Assembly: GCA_009733775.1 (NCBI GenBank)
Contig: WOGZ01000199.1
Location: 1 to 64,000 of the forward strand
Length of the DNA stretch: 64,000 nucleotides
Reading direction: 5' to 3'
Source: Alectoria sarmentosa
Lineage: Eukaryota; Ascomycota; Lecanoromycetes; Lecanorales; Parmeliaceae
The notes below the pieces were generated by a model. That model had not been told where the DNA came from. It made no database searches and worked only from the letters and a program-made list of their open reading frames with translations. The position numbers and the translations under genes are program-made. Positions 1 through 10,894 of the stretch are shown here, one piece after another. The stretch's first letter is position 1, and every line of letters begins with the position of its first letter.

Positions 1-1286
1 ATAAATATTTATAATCGAATTTGCGAATAATAATAATATTTTAATTTTTACGAATGTGTCGCTTTTTTATGCAAATAAAGATTTTCATTTTTATATAAAC
101 TTTAATTTTAATATTATTAATTATATTATTATTCGAAAACGTTTTAATATTATAAAAGTAAAAAATATTATTAATTATATATAAAACGTTTTCGTTTATA
201 TACGCGATAATTTAAATAAAACACAATTTGCGATAATCGAATAAATTAATCGTTATAAAAAAGATATAACGTTTAAAAAAGACGATCTCGTTTTTTTTAA
301 TAATAAAAACATCGTTATTAATAAATCATTTAAGAAATTGAACGATAAAATGTTCGATTTATTCAAAATTATATTTATTATCGATTTTTTCTATAAATTG
401 AAATTATTTAAAATTATAAAAATTTACAACGTCTTTTATTTTAAATTTTTAAATCTCGTTGTTATTAATTCATTACTTAATTAAAAAAACTCATTTCTTA
501 AAATTACTATCGTTAAAGATAAAAAAAAATGAATAGTTGAAGATATATTAAATTTAAAGAGATTATAAAATCGTTTTAAATACAAAATTAAGTGAAAAAA
601 CGTCGATAAAAATCTTAATTAATATAATATTAATGAAAGTAAATTCGATAATGCAAAAGATATAATGAAAAACTTTTATAAAAGATATTTAAATAAGTCA
701 CGATAAAAAGATTATAATAACGATATATTGATTTAAAATCAAAACGAACACGCGGCATTCGTTATTCATATTATAAACATCTTTCGAAGTTTCTTAACGA
801 CGTTTTAAGACCTCGCTATCGTTATTGCTAACCTTATTCGATATTATATATATATAACAATTTATAAAAAAAGACTATTTAGAGCATTATCAAAATATAT
901 GCGAATTTCAAATAACGTTTAGCGCTTGCGACTCGATTCGATTCGAAAAGCCTTATTTAATTATATCGCTTAATTTTTACGATTCTTTTTTCGCTTAAAA
1001 TATGAAATATTAAATGATATTGAACATTTAAATATTTCGACGGCGATTATAACGTCAATTCTTTATTAAATCACGTTATTTTTAAATGTTTAAAACGATA
1101 AAACATTATAGCATTAACGATGTTATATACGAATTTTTTACGATACATTATTATCGTTATTATCGCCAGCTTTCTTTAATTGAAAACAATTATTAATTAA
1201 ATGTTTTAAAGATATAAAATAAGTTATAAACACATTTTTTCGATTTTTATAACGTTAAAATATCGCTTTTTGAAAAAAAGAAATAA
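1..1286 (+). pseudogene. 3' end of a Ty3/gypsy chromodomain retrotransposon pol (integrase C-terminus + chromodomain), RIP-mutated
   Basis: A single reading frame can be followed from 224 to 703 through several TGA/TAA codons that fall where the family has Trp or Gln, as expected from C-to-T mutation. Positions 224-470 read like the integrase C-terminal domain (KKDDLVF, then SFKKLNDKM, LFKII and a final IYNVFYFKFL corresponding to the usual 'H-VFHVSLL'). Positions 518-703 read like a chromodomain (IVEDILNLKR, FKYKIK, then ESKFDNAKDIMKNFYKRYLN). The 3' untranslated part runs to a purine tract at about 1,272-1,286 directly abutting the LTR. The rest of pol lies left of the window. The reverse complement of this stretch recurs at 13,017-13,860 plus 15,090 onward, and at 58,780-60,978. 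Confidence 0.8.
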
Positions 1287-1490
1287 TGTTACGAGCGTAT
1301 TTTATATTTTTAATAAAGCTAATTTCTCTTTAACATTACATTTCTTTAACATTATTCGATTAAGCTTAGCGTATTTTGATAAAGACATTTGTTTTTACAT
1401 AAATGTCTTTTTTTTATATATATATTTTCTTTTCACTTAATTATCTTATTTAATATACTCATATAACATAACTTTATATTAATTTTAACA
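1287..1490 (+). repeat. LTR of family A (3' LTR of the preceding chromodomain element)
   Basis: This 204 bp LTR begins TGTTACGAGCG and ends TTTTAACA, with TG...CA termini. A purine tract precedes it, as a polypurine tract precedes a 3' LTR. Related copies lie at 20,700-20,896 (-), 29,496-29,693 (+) and 60,979-61,180 (+). Inside, at about 1,380-1,412, is a hairpin with a 10 bp stem (AAAGACATTT / AAATGTCTTT) that is partly kept in the other copies and could lie near the transcript end. Confidence 0.8.
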
Positions 1491-2306
1491 TCTTTTATAA
1501 AACGATTAAGTTTTTAAAATAAAATAAAAACTTTTATTTAATAAAGATTATTATTTAAATAACATTTTATAAAATCTTTATATTATTTCGCGATTCGATA
1601 ACAAAGCAATAAATTATATTTTGATAAAACATTTCTTTTTTTAAATAACGATAATCTTTATTATTATAAATCGATATAAACTTTCTTTATTATTAATAAT
1701 GTTATTATCGTTATAATATTATAAAAAATATTTATTATATATATATATTTATTGAAAAATTAATAAAAATAAAGTTTTTTTAATATTTTAATAATGTTCT
1801 TTTTCGACGACGATAATAACGACGATAGTTTATTATAAAAATTTAATAAATAATTCGTCGCGAATACGTTATTATAAAATTATAAAGTTTTAGTTTTGAA
1901 AACATTTAATGAAAAAATGAAAAAGTTATATTTATGTAAATATTTAATTATAAAATAAATATATAAAATTTAATTTTTAAGTAAAAAAGAAATCGTTAAA
2001 TAAATAAATTTAATTAATTCGATTAATTTCGAATCGTAAACGTTAAATTTTATTTAAATTTTATATATATTTTAATAATAATTTAAATAATATTTTTCAC
2101 GAATATTATATATATAATATCGAATAAAATTATCGACGACGACAATAAAATTCTTTAACGATATAATATATTTTCGAATATTATTTATATATATATTAAT
2201 GAAAACGTTATATTTAATAAATTTTATATAACGTTATTATTAAAAAATGAGTTTTTAAATAAACGATTTTCAAAATATCGAAAAATGAAATTTATTAAAG
2301 ACTTAA
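1491..2306. repeat. Mosaic of retroelement fragments
   Basis: Positions 1,491-1,700 match the internal part of family-A elements seen at about 37,085-37,230 and 62,375-62,530, same orientation. Positions about 2,033-2,165 match the 3' non-coding part of the chromodomain element at 58,990-59,110. The stretch is therefore transposon debris between two insertions. No gene is visible. Confidence 0.6.
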
Positions 2307-2527
2307 TGTGTGTGCAATGACTTGTATTAATAATATATAAAAAATATTATTTATAAAAAGTAATTATAAAGAGCGACATTATGAAGAAAATGCGTATTTA
2401 TTAAAACGTTAAATCGAATCGAGATTAACGTAAGTATGAAAATATATCGAATATATCGAATATATCGAATATTGATATAAATGTGACATAAACATATAAG
2501 AAAGATAAGAAAAAAGAAATTATGACA
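2307..2527 (-). repeat. 3' LTR of the Ty3/gypsy element
   Basis: 221 bp, aligned almost without gaps to 10,674-10,894. Shared landmarks are ATTATTTAT, AAAACGTTAAATCGAATCG and a short run of a 9 bp AT repeat (three units ATATATCGA at 2,443-2,470). On the - strand it starts TGTCAT. The differences are mostly C/T and G/A changes, in line with RIP. Confidence 0.8.
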
Positions 2528-3169
2528 TTATCTCTCTTCTTAAAATCGGAGTTTTTACGACGATGATAAGTTTTTTTGTACTCGAATCGCGTGTTTAAAC
2601 GTATACAAAATAACGTTCTCAATCGTAATGATTTAATATTTTGATTCGAATTCGATATCGTTATAAATAAAGAAATTATATATTAATAATGTTAATAAAG
2701 AATTTTATTCGAATGATTTTTTGAATAAAAAATGAGATTCAGATTTATTTGAATATTTGTGATGATAATCGATAATTAAATCAACATTTTCGATTGCATT
2801 GATGAAAGATTGTTACGATAAATTATCGTGAACTTTCGATTCGATATATTTGATTTTGTATATAAAACATTTCTTTTTATTTATAATAAAATTCTTTATT
2901 CTTAATATCGATTTTAAATTCGAAAATTTTTTCAACTTTTTAAATTTTACTTTTTTTGTCGATATTTATAAATGATAATGAGATTATGCGTTATTTTGAT
3001 AAAGAATTATTGTTATTTAAATGAAATAATCACGAATGAAAAATGAGATGTAATTTTTTTATTGATGTTGATAATTTCAAATAATATGCTAAGTTATCGT
3101 ACGTTTTAATAATCTTAAATGATTTTAAATTTTTATAATTAAATGATTTGTTTAATTTAATCGTTTTGA

Positions 3170-3420
3170 TATTGCGATTATTCAACATTATTATATCGTT
3201 TATTATAAACTTTAATATAAATATGCGATATTAATCAATTTATTTCTTTTGTAAAGCTCGAAATTATTCGAATTGTTTTTTAATGTGATGTTTTATTCGA
3301 TTTATTTTATTTATAAAGATATTAGCGAATTGAATTTTTCTTTTAATTCGTTAATTGACTTGATTTTAAAGATTAAGAGATTTTAATCTTGATCGAGAAA
3401 TATATTCTTTGATCAAAAGA
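3170..3420 (-). pseudogene. Integrase core remnant of the Ty3/gypsy element
   Basis: The - strand translation shows a degraded pattern resembling the integrase catalytic core after its second acidic residue (LDQD, then spaced KSINELK and IE-N-TLKN...Y). It lies between RNase H and the LTR, where integrase belongs. The resemblance is weak in isolation; the position supports it. Several stop codons interrupt it. Confidence 0.45.
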
Positions 3421-4238
3421 AAAAAAGATACGCTTGTGAAAATGTTTTTATTTGAATTTATTTCAAACTTAATAAACGAAAGTTAATTTACTTAATCGTT
3501 TTAATTGTAATTAACGTATATTTATAAAAATTATTTAAATAACGCATTAACATTTTCGATTTAATCGTTTATTTTAAAGTGAAAAACAATAAAAAGTAAT
3601 GATTTTATTTTCACTTTGTGATATAATCTTTTTTAAAAATAAGCGATAAATTGTATATCGCGATTAAAGATGATGAAAAAGAAATACTTTTTCTCTCGTT
3701 AAATTTATTCGATAAAGATTTATATAATCGCTTTCACCTCGAGAGAGTTTAAAAATATAAACTTTTTCTTTTTGAAAAGTTTATTTATCACGATTATAAC
3801 GTGTTAATAAAAACGATTATATTTCAAGCAAATTGATAAAGAAGTAATAAAATTAATGAAAATGTTTTATTAATAACGATTTGAAATGAATAAAGACTTC
3901 AATAACCCTTATTTATTTTCACGATATATTTTCGATTTTTTATAAATGTGACAACTTTCAATATAACGTGTTATTAAATTTATTATTCGAAATCAATAAT
4001 AATAACGTGATAATCTATTATAAATAAATAATTTATTTGCGTGTTTATTGAGAAAAGTGTTATATATATCTTTAATAATTATAATGCGTAGATTTAAATC
4101 GTTCGATATATAAAGTTTATCGTTCATATATAACAAATTCTCATAAATTTTACAATTTTTCAATTCGAATTTAACGTTATTTTTAATAATATTTAAAAAA
4201 AGTTTTCTTTGATTTAAAATCTTTATTTAAATAATGTT

Positions 4239-4457
4239 TTAAATAATATTATCGTGTTTATAAGCGCTATTTATTTGACGTAATAAATTCGAAATTTCAA
4301 TAATAAAGACTTTCGTTGATTCAACATTTGATTTCTTTTCAAAAATCTTTATTAAAAATCTTGATAATGATTTTATATTTGACTTTTCATTATCGAGATT
4401 ATTTTGTTCGTTTAATTCGTACATTATCGCAATTAGATAAATTATATCTTTTCTCAT
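4239..4457 (-). pseudogene. Pol linker between RNase H and integrase
   Basis: 72 open codons on the - strand, rich in Asn, Lys and acidic residues, ending ISNLLRQINSAYKHDNII. In Ty3/gypsy polyproteins a segment of this type (an amphipathic stretch ending in 'AY--D--') lies just before the integrase zinc-binding module. The assignment rests mainly on its position downstream of RNase H. Confidence 0.45.
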
Positions 4458-4904
4458 TTCGTTTAATAATATAAAAACAAATTAAGCGATATTCTTTATT
4501 TCTTTTTTTAAATTTTCGTTTTTAAAAATTATTTGATAATGATATTAAATATAATTATTATTATCGTTTTTTAAAAAATCTTCTACTTTTCGTATTAAGC
4601 TATCGAATTTAATGCTTTATTTTTTAAAACGATAAATAATGCGAAAATTAAATTTCGATAAAAATTTTATTTATTTAATTTGACGCGAATTTAATTGCTT
4701 CGATAATATAAAGTATTATAAATTTTTATAATTTAAAATAATATGAATGAAATTCTTTATAAAGGTTTTCGCAAATTTTGAATATTATTCTTCGAATACA
4801 CAAATTATAATTATAAGTTTTTTATCATAAATGTCGTAATTACATTTTATCGAAAACATTTTTTTGAAAAAAAATGCGATAGATTTTAAAATTTCATCGT
4901 TTTC

Positions 4905-5920
4905 TTTTTATGATAATATAACGATTATTACGTAATTGAATGCATTAATTTTCAATCACGTCTTTTTATTTAAATCGAAATGAACAAATATAGGTGCGAT
5001 AATAAATGTTTTTTTAAATGCATCGAATACGAGTTGCTCGAATTCATTTTTTGCTCAAAAATATATGAAGTTTTTTTTTATTCGATATGTATGAGATTAA
5101 TAAAAGATGCAACGATTTTTAAGTATCTCGAGATGAATTTTCGATAAAAATTAATAAAGTTTAAAAATGTTTACACATTTTTAATATAACGAGGTTCTTT
5201 TCATTGCGTGATCGTGTCGATTTTTTTAAAATTCATTTCGATTCCGTCGATGATAATAATAAGATCGAAATATTTAATTTAAATAATATAAAAATCGCAT
5301 TTATTGATGTCGAGATAAAGTTTAATTTATTAAAAAAATTTTAAAATCTTTCTTACGTGAAAAACGTGCTTTTTTTTAATGTTATTATAAATAAAAATAT
5401 TATTAAAATATGCTATGCAAAAGACGTTCAAATATTCTTTTAACACATTATTAATAAATGTTTAAAATGTTGCAAAAGCGTTATATAAGTCAAATAACAT
5501 TATTATATATTTATAAAAATCATATCTCGTAAGAAAGATAATTCTTTTTTTATAATTTTTCTTTATTCGAATTTCGTTAAAGATAATTATAATATCGAAT
5601 TTATTATAAATTCGAGTTGCATAAAATTTGATTAAGGTTTTTTTGATTAAAGACGAAACGTTTCGATTAAGAACGATAAAAGCATTAAAAGCTCGATAAT
5701 TAATATAAAGTTTAAATTCTTTATTAAACTTTTTAACGATGAAAATAAAGACGATATAAAATGATGTGTTTAATCGAATATATTTCTTTTTTAATATCTC
5801 ATCGATATATTTTTTAATTATTAATATTTGTTTTTTAAATATGTTATAAGCTTTCTTCGCAAATAATAAAGTTTTTTCTTTAAAATATATCTCGTAATTT
5901 ATAAAACGATTTGATGACAA
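4905..5920 (-). pseudogene. Reverse transcriptase and RNase H of the Ty3/gypsy element
   Basis: The open part (5,462-5,920) carries RT landmarks in order: NYEIYFKEKT (the 'H-I-L--G' entry), KKYIRLNTS ('FIRPS-SP'), FIVKKFNKEFKLYINYRAFNA (the 'VKKKDG-LR-CVDYR-LN' block, written here in mutated form), RNVSSLI ('RYPLPLI') and a final MLFDLYNAFATF ('MPFGLTNAPATFQ'). Past the stop at 5,462 the same domain continues through breaks to a YLDD-like site turned into stops, then AFKKTFIIAPIFVHFD and NAFNYVI, typical of the RNase H boundary. Mutations fit C-to-T changes on both strands. Confidence 0.85.
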
Positions 5921-6704
5921 TTTGTTTATCTTCGTGAAATTTCATATTTTAATTCATTTATAATATGTTTTAAATACGCGCTTCTTCAATTCTTTTAAAA
6001 TGAAAGATTTCTTTTTCATTTTATTGAAGAATTTTTTATAATCGTTCACTATTATCGCAAATACGTTCGTTATAAATTTAATTCTTTTAAAAAAAAAAGA
6101 TTGAAATAATTGTTTGAAATCTTGAAATCACATTGCGATGATTTTATTTTTAAATTTTTTCACCATTTTTATAAACGCGAAGGCGGAAATTTTTGTTATA
6201 TTAACGTGTTGAAAAAAAAATTTCGAATGAAAATTTTTTTGATTTTTTTTATTATTATGAATTATTATAAATTTATTATATAATAGATAATACGATATAT
6301 AATAATTAAAATTAAACGTGATAATTCTCTTTTTGAATAAAATATGAAAATCGTATTATTTTAATTATAACATTTTTAAAATAATATTAAATTATTCAAA
6401 TGCGATAATAAAATATCACAAATTTTTTATATAATCTTCGATGATCAATTTAATTAAAATTATGTGTATAATATTAAATGTAAACTTATTATCAATTAAG
6501 CGCAATTTGCAAAATTTAAATAAAGTCATTTTCGATAATTTGTTTTTTATAATAAAGATAACGTTTATAAAATTATATGCGAAGATTTTAATATTCGTAA
6601 AATAATCGATTTTAATAATATTTTTATTAATATAAACTTGTTTACGAAAATTTAATTATCGTTTATATTATAATAATGTTTTAATAACAACGATATAAGC
6701 AAAG

Positions 6705-6846
6705 TGTTAAGAAATAACTGTGACTATAATATGATTTAATGATTATTATATGTGTGTTTAAGATATAGATAATTTATAATGAAAAAAAACTCTGCAATAT
6801 CAAGGCGTTAAGTTTAATCGAGAATTTAATGAAAGAATTCGTAATA
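6705..6846. repeat. Left LTR of the nested element
   Basis: 142 bp, same length as the right copy at 8,423-8,564. Both share GACTATAAT, GATTTAATGATTATTATAT and GAATTCGTAA. The right copy is slightly differently mutated. Confidence 0.8.
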
Positions 6847-7527
6847 AATGCTCACAAAAAACGAAAATAACGACGTTCTCGTCGTCGACAATCATCATAT
6901 AAATCAAATAATTAATTATGATCGACGATGATATACATTTGTGATTAACGGAAATGCGTATTTTGAATCGATATGATGTTATGATTATTGAATAATAAAT
7001 CTCTGAGCAAATTCGAGATCATATGAAAAAAAAAACCTTAATATGACTTTTAAAAAACATCAAATAAATTCAATTCGTTCAAAAACGTAATGTTCGAGGT
7101 TTCGTCGAATCGCATACTGATTTTATAAGATTAATTTTATAAATTCTAATCAACTTTCTTCTCGTATTCGTCATAATCATCTTCAACGAAATATATATAA
7201 TCTTTGCGATTCTCGAATGTTATATATCGATTTTGCTACTGCGAGACGCCTTTTTATTCATTTATATAACGAATTAATGCGAGATCGTAAAAAGTAAACC
7301 TGTTTTATTATAAGCGCTATTATTGCGATTATGATTATCTCTGCGCTAATTTCAATCAAATAAATATCTTATTATTCACTTGTTCAAGAAATTAATTAAT
7401 TATAATGTATGATTAAGACTTTAATATGTCGCGACGTAATAATACGACTAATTAATTTCACATTATAATCAACTAATTATATATAAAATGCAATTCGATT
7501 AATTTGATCAAGTGCAACATTTGTTGA

Positions 7528-7797
7528 ATGAAAACCCGAAAAAAGATAAACTTTATGTCGTCAAATGAGTACGTTTATCTTATTAATTGCGATAGCGTCA
7601 TTGATATTCTCGTTTTAAATCGGTCAATTAATGTAATATATTATCGATTCAAATTCGTATCTCTCAAGAAATTTCGTTTCAATTCGATTAATTTTATTAA
7701 ATATTACATTAAAACGAAGTCACGAAAACATGTTATTATAATCGATTTGACGTTATTTCGAATAATCAAATTCTTTAATCTATTTATAAAAATATAA
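7528..7797 (+). CDS. Open frame in the nested LTR element, function unknown
   Basis: 89 codons inside the nested element, Lys/Arg-, Ile- and Phe-rich, with no family I recognise. Base composition is a little less AT-skewed than around it. It could be a remnant of a gag-like protein, or a chance frame in AT-rich DNA. The position between the two LTRs is the only contextual support. Confidence 0.2.
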   Translation: MKTRKKINFMSSNEYVYLINCDSVIDILVLNRSINVIYYRFKFVSLKKFRFNSINFIKYYIKTKSRKHVIIIDLTLFRIIKFFNLFIKI

Positions 7798-8422
7798 ACG
7801 TCACGATAATAAACGTATTTGTTTATATTAACAATTAAACCCTATTGCTCTTACTTTTATTGATATTTCGAATTAAAATATTTTATTTACTTCGCTCATA
7901 AAATTAAAACGATATGAAATTATTCGAAGAAAATATAAAATAATTATTATTTTTAATGAAATTAAGAAACTTTAATGCTAAAAAAAGAATTGTTTTATTG
8001 ACGATTTATGTTAAAATTTTCGAATCGTTGCTCAAGTCTGACATTCACCATAATTAAAATCATAATCATAAAATCTATAACTTGTTTTTATGAGAAGTTT
8101 AAGATTAAAGTCATCGATATCGAATTATTGTGATTTATAGCGTTTATAATAAAAACGATTTCTTCGTCTATCTCTTCGCTATTTGAACTTTTTGATTTCA
8201 TAATAACTTAACGAATTTTTTTTTTTTAAAAGACATAACGATTAATTTATCAAAAGAATCGCTTATAAATAATATCGTGTAAGGATTCAAAAAATAAATA
8301 AATAATTAATGTAAAAGCGTATTTGATGTTAAGATAAATGTAAAATTTTATAAAAAATGTAAACAATTAATATAAAAGCGAAAACAATAAAACGATAAAC
8401 ATTTTACGATATTGTTATCATT

Positions 8423-8564
8423 TATTAAGAAATAACTATGACTATAATGTGATTTAATGATTATTATATATGTGTTTAAAATATAAATAATTTGCAGTGA
8501 AAGAAAACTTTACAATGTTAAGACGTTAAGCTTAATCGAAAATTTGATAAAGGAATTCGTAACA
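8423..8564. repeat. Right LTR of the nested element
   Basis: Partner of 6,705-6,846. It ends in GTAACA and is followed by CGAAG, the right copy of the target duplication. Confidence 0.8.
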
Positions 8565-9002
8565 CGAAGAGCGTGATTGAAGCGAATATAAAGTTTTCGT
8601 TTTCTAATTCTTTAATTCTTATGCGTAAACGCTTTTTTAGGTTTTTGACGACGATTTGATTAAGAACATTTAATTTTTCGATTTTTTAAAAAGTTTAATA
8701 AGCTTTTAATTCTTCGTTTCGACTTTTATAATTTTTATCATAATTTTAATTTAATTTTTATTAAAAGGCTTTGCGTTTTAACATAATGCATTATTATCAT
8801 TAAAACGATAATTAATTTTAAAACATTTTTAATAACGATTTTTTTTCACGATTCGATTAATTAAAGTTTTTGAGTAATAATATTCAATATCTTAATATAA
8901 AAAACTTTATTTAAAATTATTTAATCGATTATTGCTTTTCCCTTTATCGAAAAAAGAATTGTTATTACGTGTTGATAATTTAACGAATTCTTTAATTGTT
9001 TC

Positions 9003-9437
9003 TTAATCGTCTTGAAATTTATTATTTTTATTTGAAAATGTATTGTTGATGACTTTTAAATTTGTGACGATATGATGTAAATAAGCGATTATGTCTCGAA
9101 ATGAGATAAAGCTTTTATCAAAAATTCGATATTTTAATCGTATATTAATTAATCGCTTCAAATTAAACATTTTTAAAATGTTTATATAATTTAAAAAAGC
9201 GATGATTACATTAAAACGAACGTAAAAAATCTCGAAAGATTTTTTTTTGTTTTTAATATTTATATCGAAATTTAAATTATGAAATTTAACATCTGATTTG
9301 ATAAATTTGTTATATGTTTTAAACATATTTTTCAATTTCTTGATTATTTCGTTTATCGTGAAATAAAAGTTGTGATAAATTATATTTAAACGAGTTTTAA
9401 TGATATCGAATGTCGTGTTTTTATAATAATCTCTCAC
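9003..9437 (-). pseudogene. Gag remnant of the Ty3/gypsy element
   Basis: 144 open codons on the - strand resemble the capsid region of fungal Ty3/gypsy Gag. A central SFEIFYVRFNVIIAFLNY segment corresponds to the conserved 'F--FY--F--L' helix, followed by NLKRLINIRLKYRI and FRDIIAYLHHIVTNL, a typical Gag C-terminal pair of helices. It lies 5' of pol and 1.2 kb inside the 5' LTR on the coding strand. No zinc knuckle is visible; the frame ends before one could occur. Confidence 0.7.
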
Positions 9438-10673
9438 ATAATCGATTTTATCGAATTCAATAAAGAATTATTTAACACTTTATTTGAATTTCGCATAAAA
9501 ATGTATACGTTAATCGTTTCATTTATAACGATCTTTTTTGAAATTCTTAAAGTTTTTCACGTTCGGGTAATGTTTATTAATATTAATAATGATTTTCGTA
9601 TTCGTAACATTTATTTTTATAGTAGATGTGTAATATCGATTGTTTTTTTTAAGAGATTGATAAAAAAAGCGTTATTATAACGTGAACGAATCTTTATATG
9701 ATGTTTCTTCGCATCGAAATTCATCAATTTCTTTTCATATGATTATTATATAATCGTAGCGATAATTTTGAATTATTCGTTTTCACGATATAAATTCTTT
9801 GCTATCGTATAATATTTGTTTTATAATTGTCGAATTCTCGTCGCATTTTCTTTTTCTTTAACAACACGAGTGTTAACGTTTTTTAATTAATAAATTAAAA
9901 TATAAGATTTTTCTTTAACTTCATCTGCTTTTTTATCGATTTGTATATTTTTTTATTGAAATATGATTAGATTTTCTCGATAAATTTGAACACTTTTAAT
10001 TATATTTTTGAATATATCACGTTATTCTTTAGGAGATTTAATTATATTATTAACGAAGTTTTCGAATAAGTTAATAATTGCATAAATAAAGTTCGCGTCG
10101 TTTTTAATAATATTCGTTAATAACACTTCATCTTGAAAATCGTTTAATTCGATAATGAATCTTTTAACGCGTTAACGTAATTTTTCTTAACGATTCTCGA
10201 ACATTTTCGATTAAGCGTCTTTTGACGATTTTTTTATTATATTAAATAAAAATGAATTCTCACGATTCGAATCTTGATTATTTTTATCGAAATTATTAGA
10301 TAATAAAGAATATTATATTTCGCCTATTATATTTATTATAATATTTTGATTTTGATTTTATATTTTAATAAGCTTTAATATAAACGTTATTTTTAAATTC
10401 ATAAAAAAATTCGATGAAATATCGACTTCATCTTTTATTTAACGTGATTATAATTGAAATTTGATTATTTGCAAAATCAAAACGATCGCCCTCTTTTGAT
10501 TAATCTCGCGAATTCATTAATTTGATTCGCATTTTAAATTTTTGACGTATTATCGTTAAAATATTGATGTTATCGTGATTAATGCGTCTCTTTAATTAAA
10601 ATACATTTTCAATTTTAGTAATAACTCGTTATTGTTTAAAAAAGAGATAAATAATATTATATCAAAAACTTAA

Positions 10674-10894
10674 TATGTGTATAATAACTTATATTGATAA
10701 TATGTAAAGAATATTATTTATGAAAAATAATTATAAAAAGCGATATTATAAAGAAAATGCGCATTCGTTAAAACGTTAAATCGAATCGAGATTAATGTAA
10801 ATATAAAAATATATCGAGCATATCGGGCATATTAAATATTAATATAAATATAACATAAACATATAAAAAAGACAAGAAGAAAAAAACCATAACA
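10674..10894 (-). repeat. 5' LTR of the Ty3/gypsy element
   Basis: 221 bp partner of 2,307-2,527. On the - strand it starts TGTTATGG; the mutated inner end is at 10,674. Confidence 0.8.

Larger units (their letters stand above)
6705..8564. mobile_element. Small nested LTR element (1,860 bp)
   Basis: Two 142 bp direct repeats (6,705-6,846 and 8,423-8,564) form the ends, with TG...CA termini (TGTTAAGAAATAAC ... TTCGTAACA; one terminus in each copy is mutated to TA). The flanking 5 bp are CAAAG (6,700-6,704) and CGAAG (8,565-8,569), a target duplication with one G-to-A change. It sits inside the gag-pol region of the larger Ty3/gypsy element, so it inserted later, and it keeps more CA/TG than its host. 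The interior (about 1.58 kb) is too short for a full pol, so it is probably non-autonomous. No polypurine tract was recognised, so orientation is open. Confidence 0.85.
2307..10894 (-). mobile_element. Ty3/gypsy LTR retrotransposon, complete outline, inactivated by RIP
   Basis: Two direct repeats of identical length (221 bp, 2,307-2,527 and 10,674-10,894) enclose coding remnants in the order expected for a Ty3/gypsy element read on the - strand: gag (9,003-9,437), RT and RNase H (about 5,920 down to 4,905), a linker (4,239-4,457) and integrase (about 3,420-3,170). A purine tract (AAGAAGAGAGATAA on the - strand, 2,528-2,541) directly precedes the 3' LTR. A second LTR element (6,705-8,564) is inserted between gag and RT; without it the element would be about 6.7 kb. 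Stop codons and frame breaks throughout show it is dead. A clear target duplication was not found. Confidence 0.85.
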
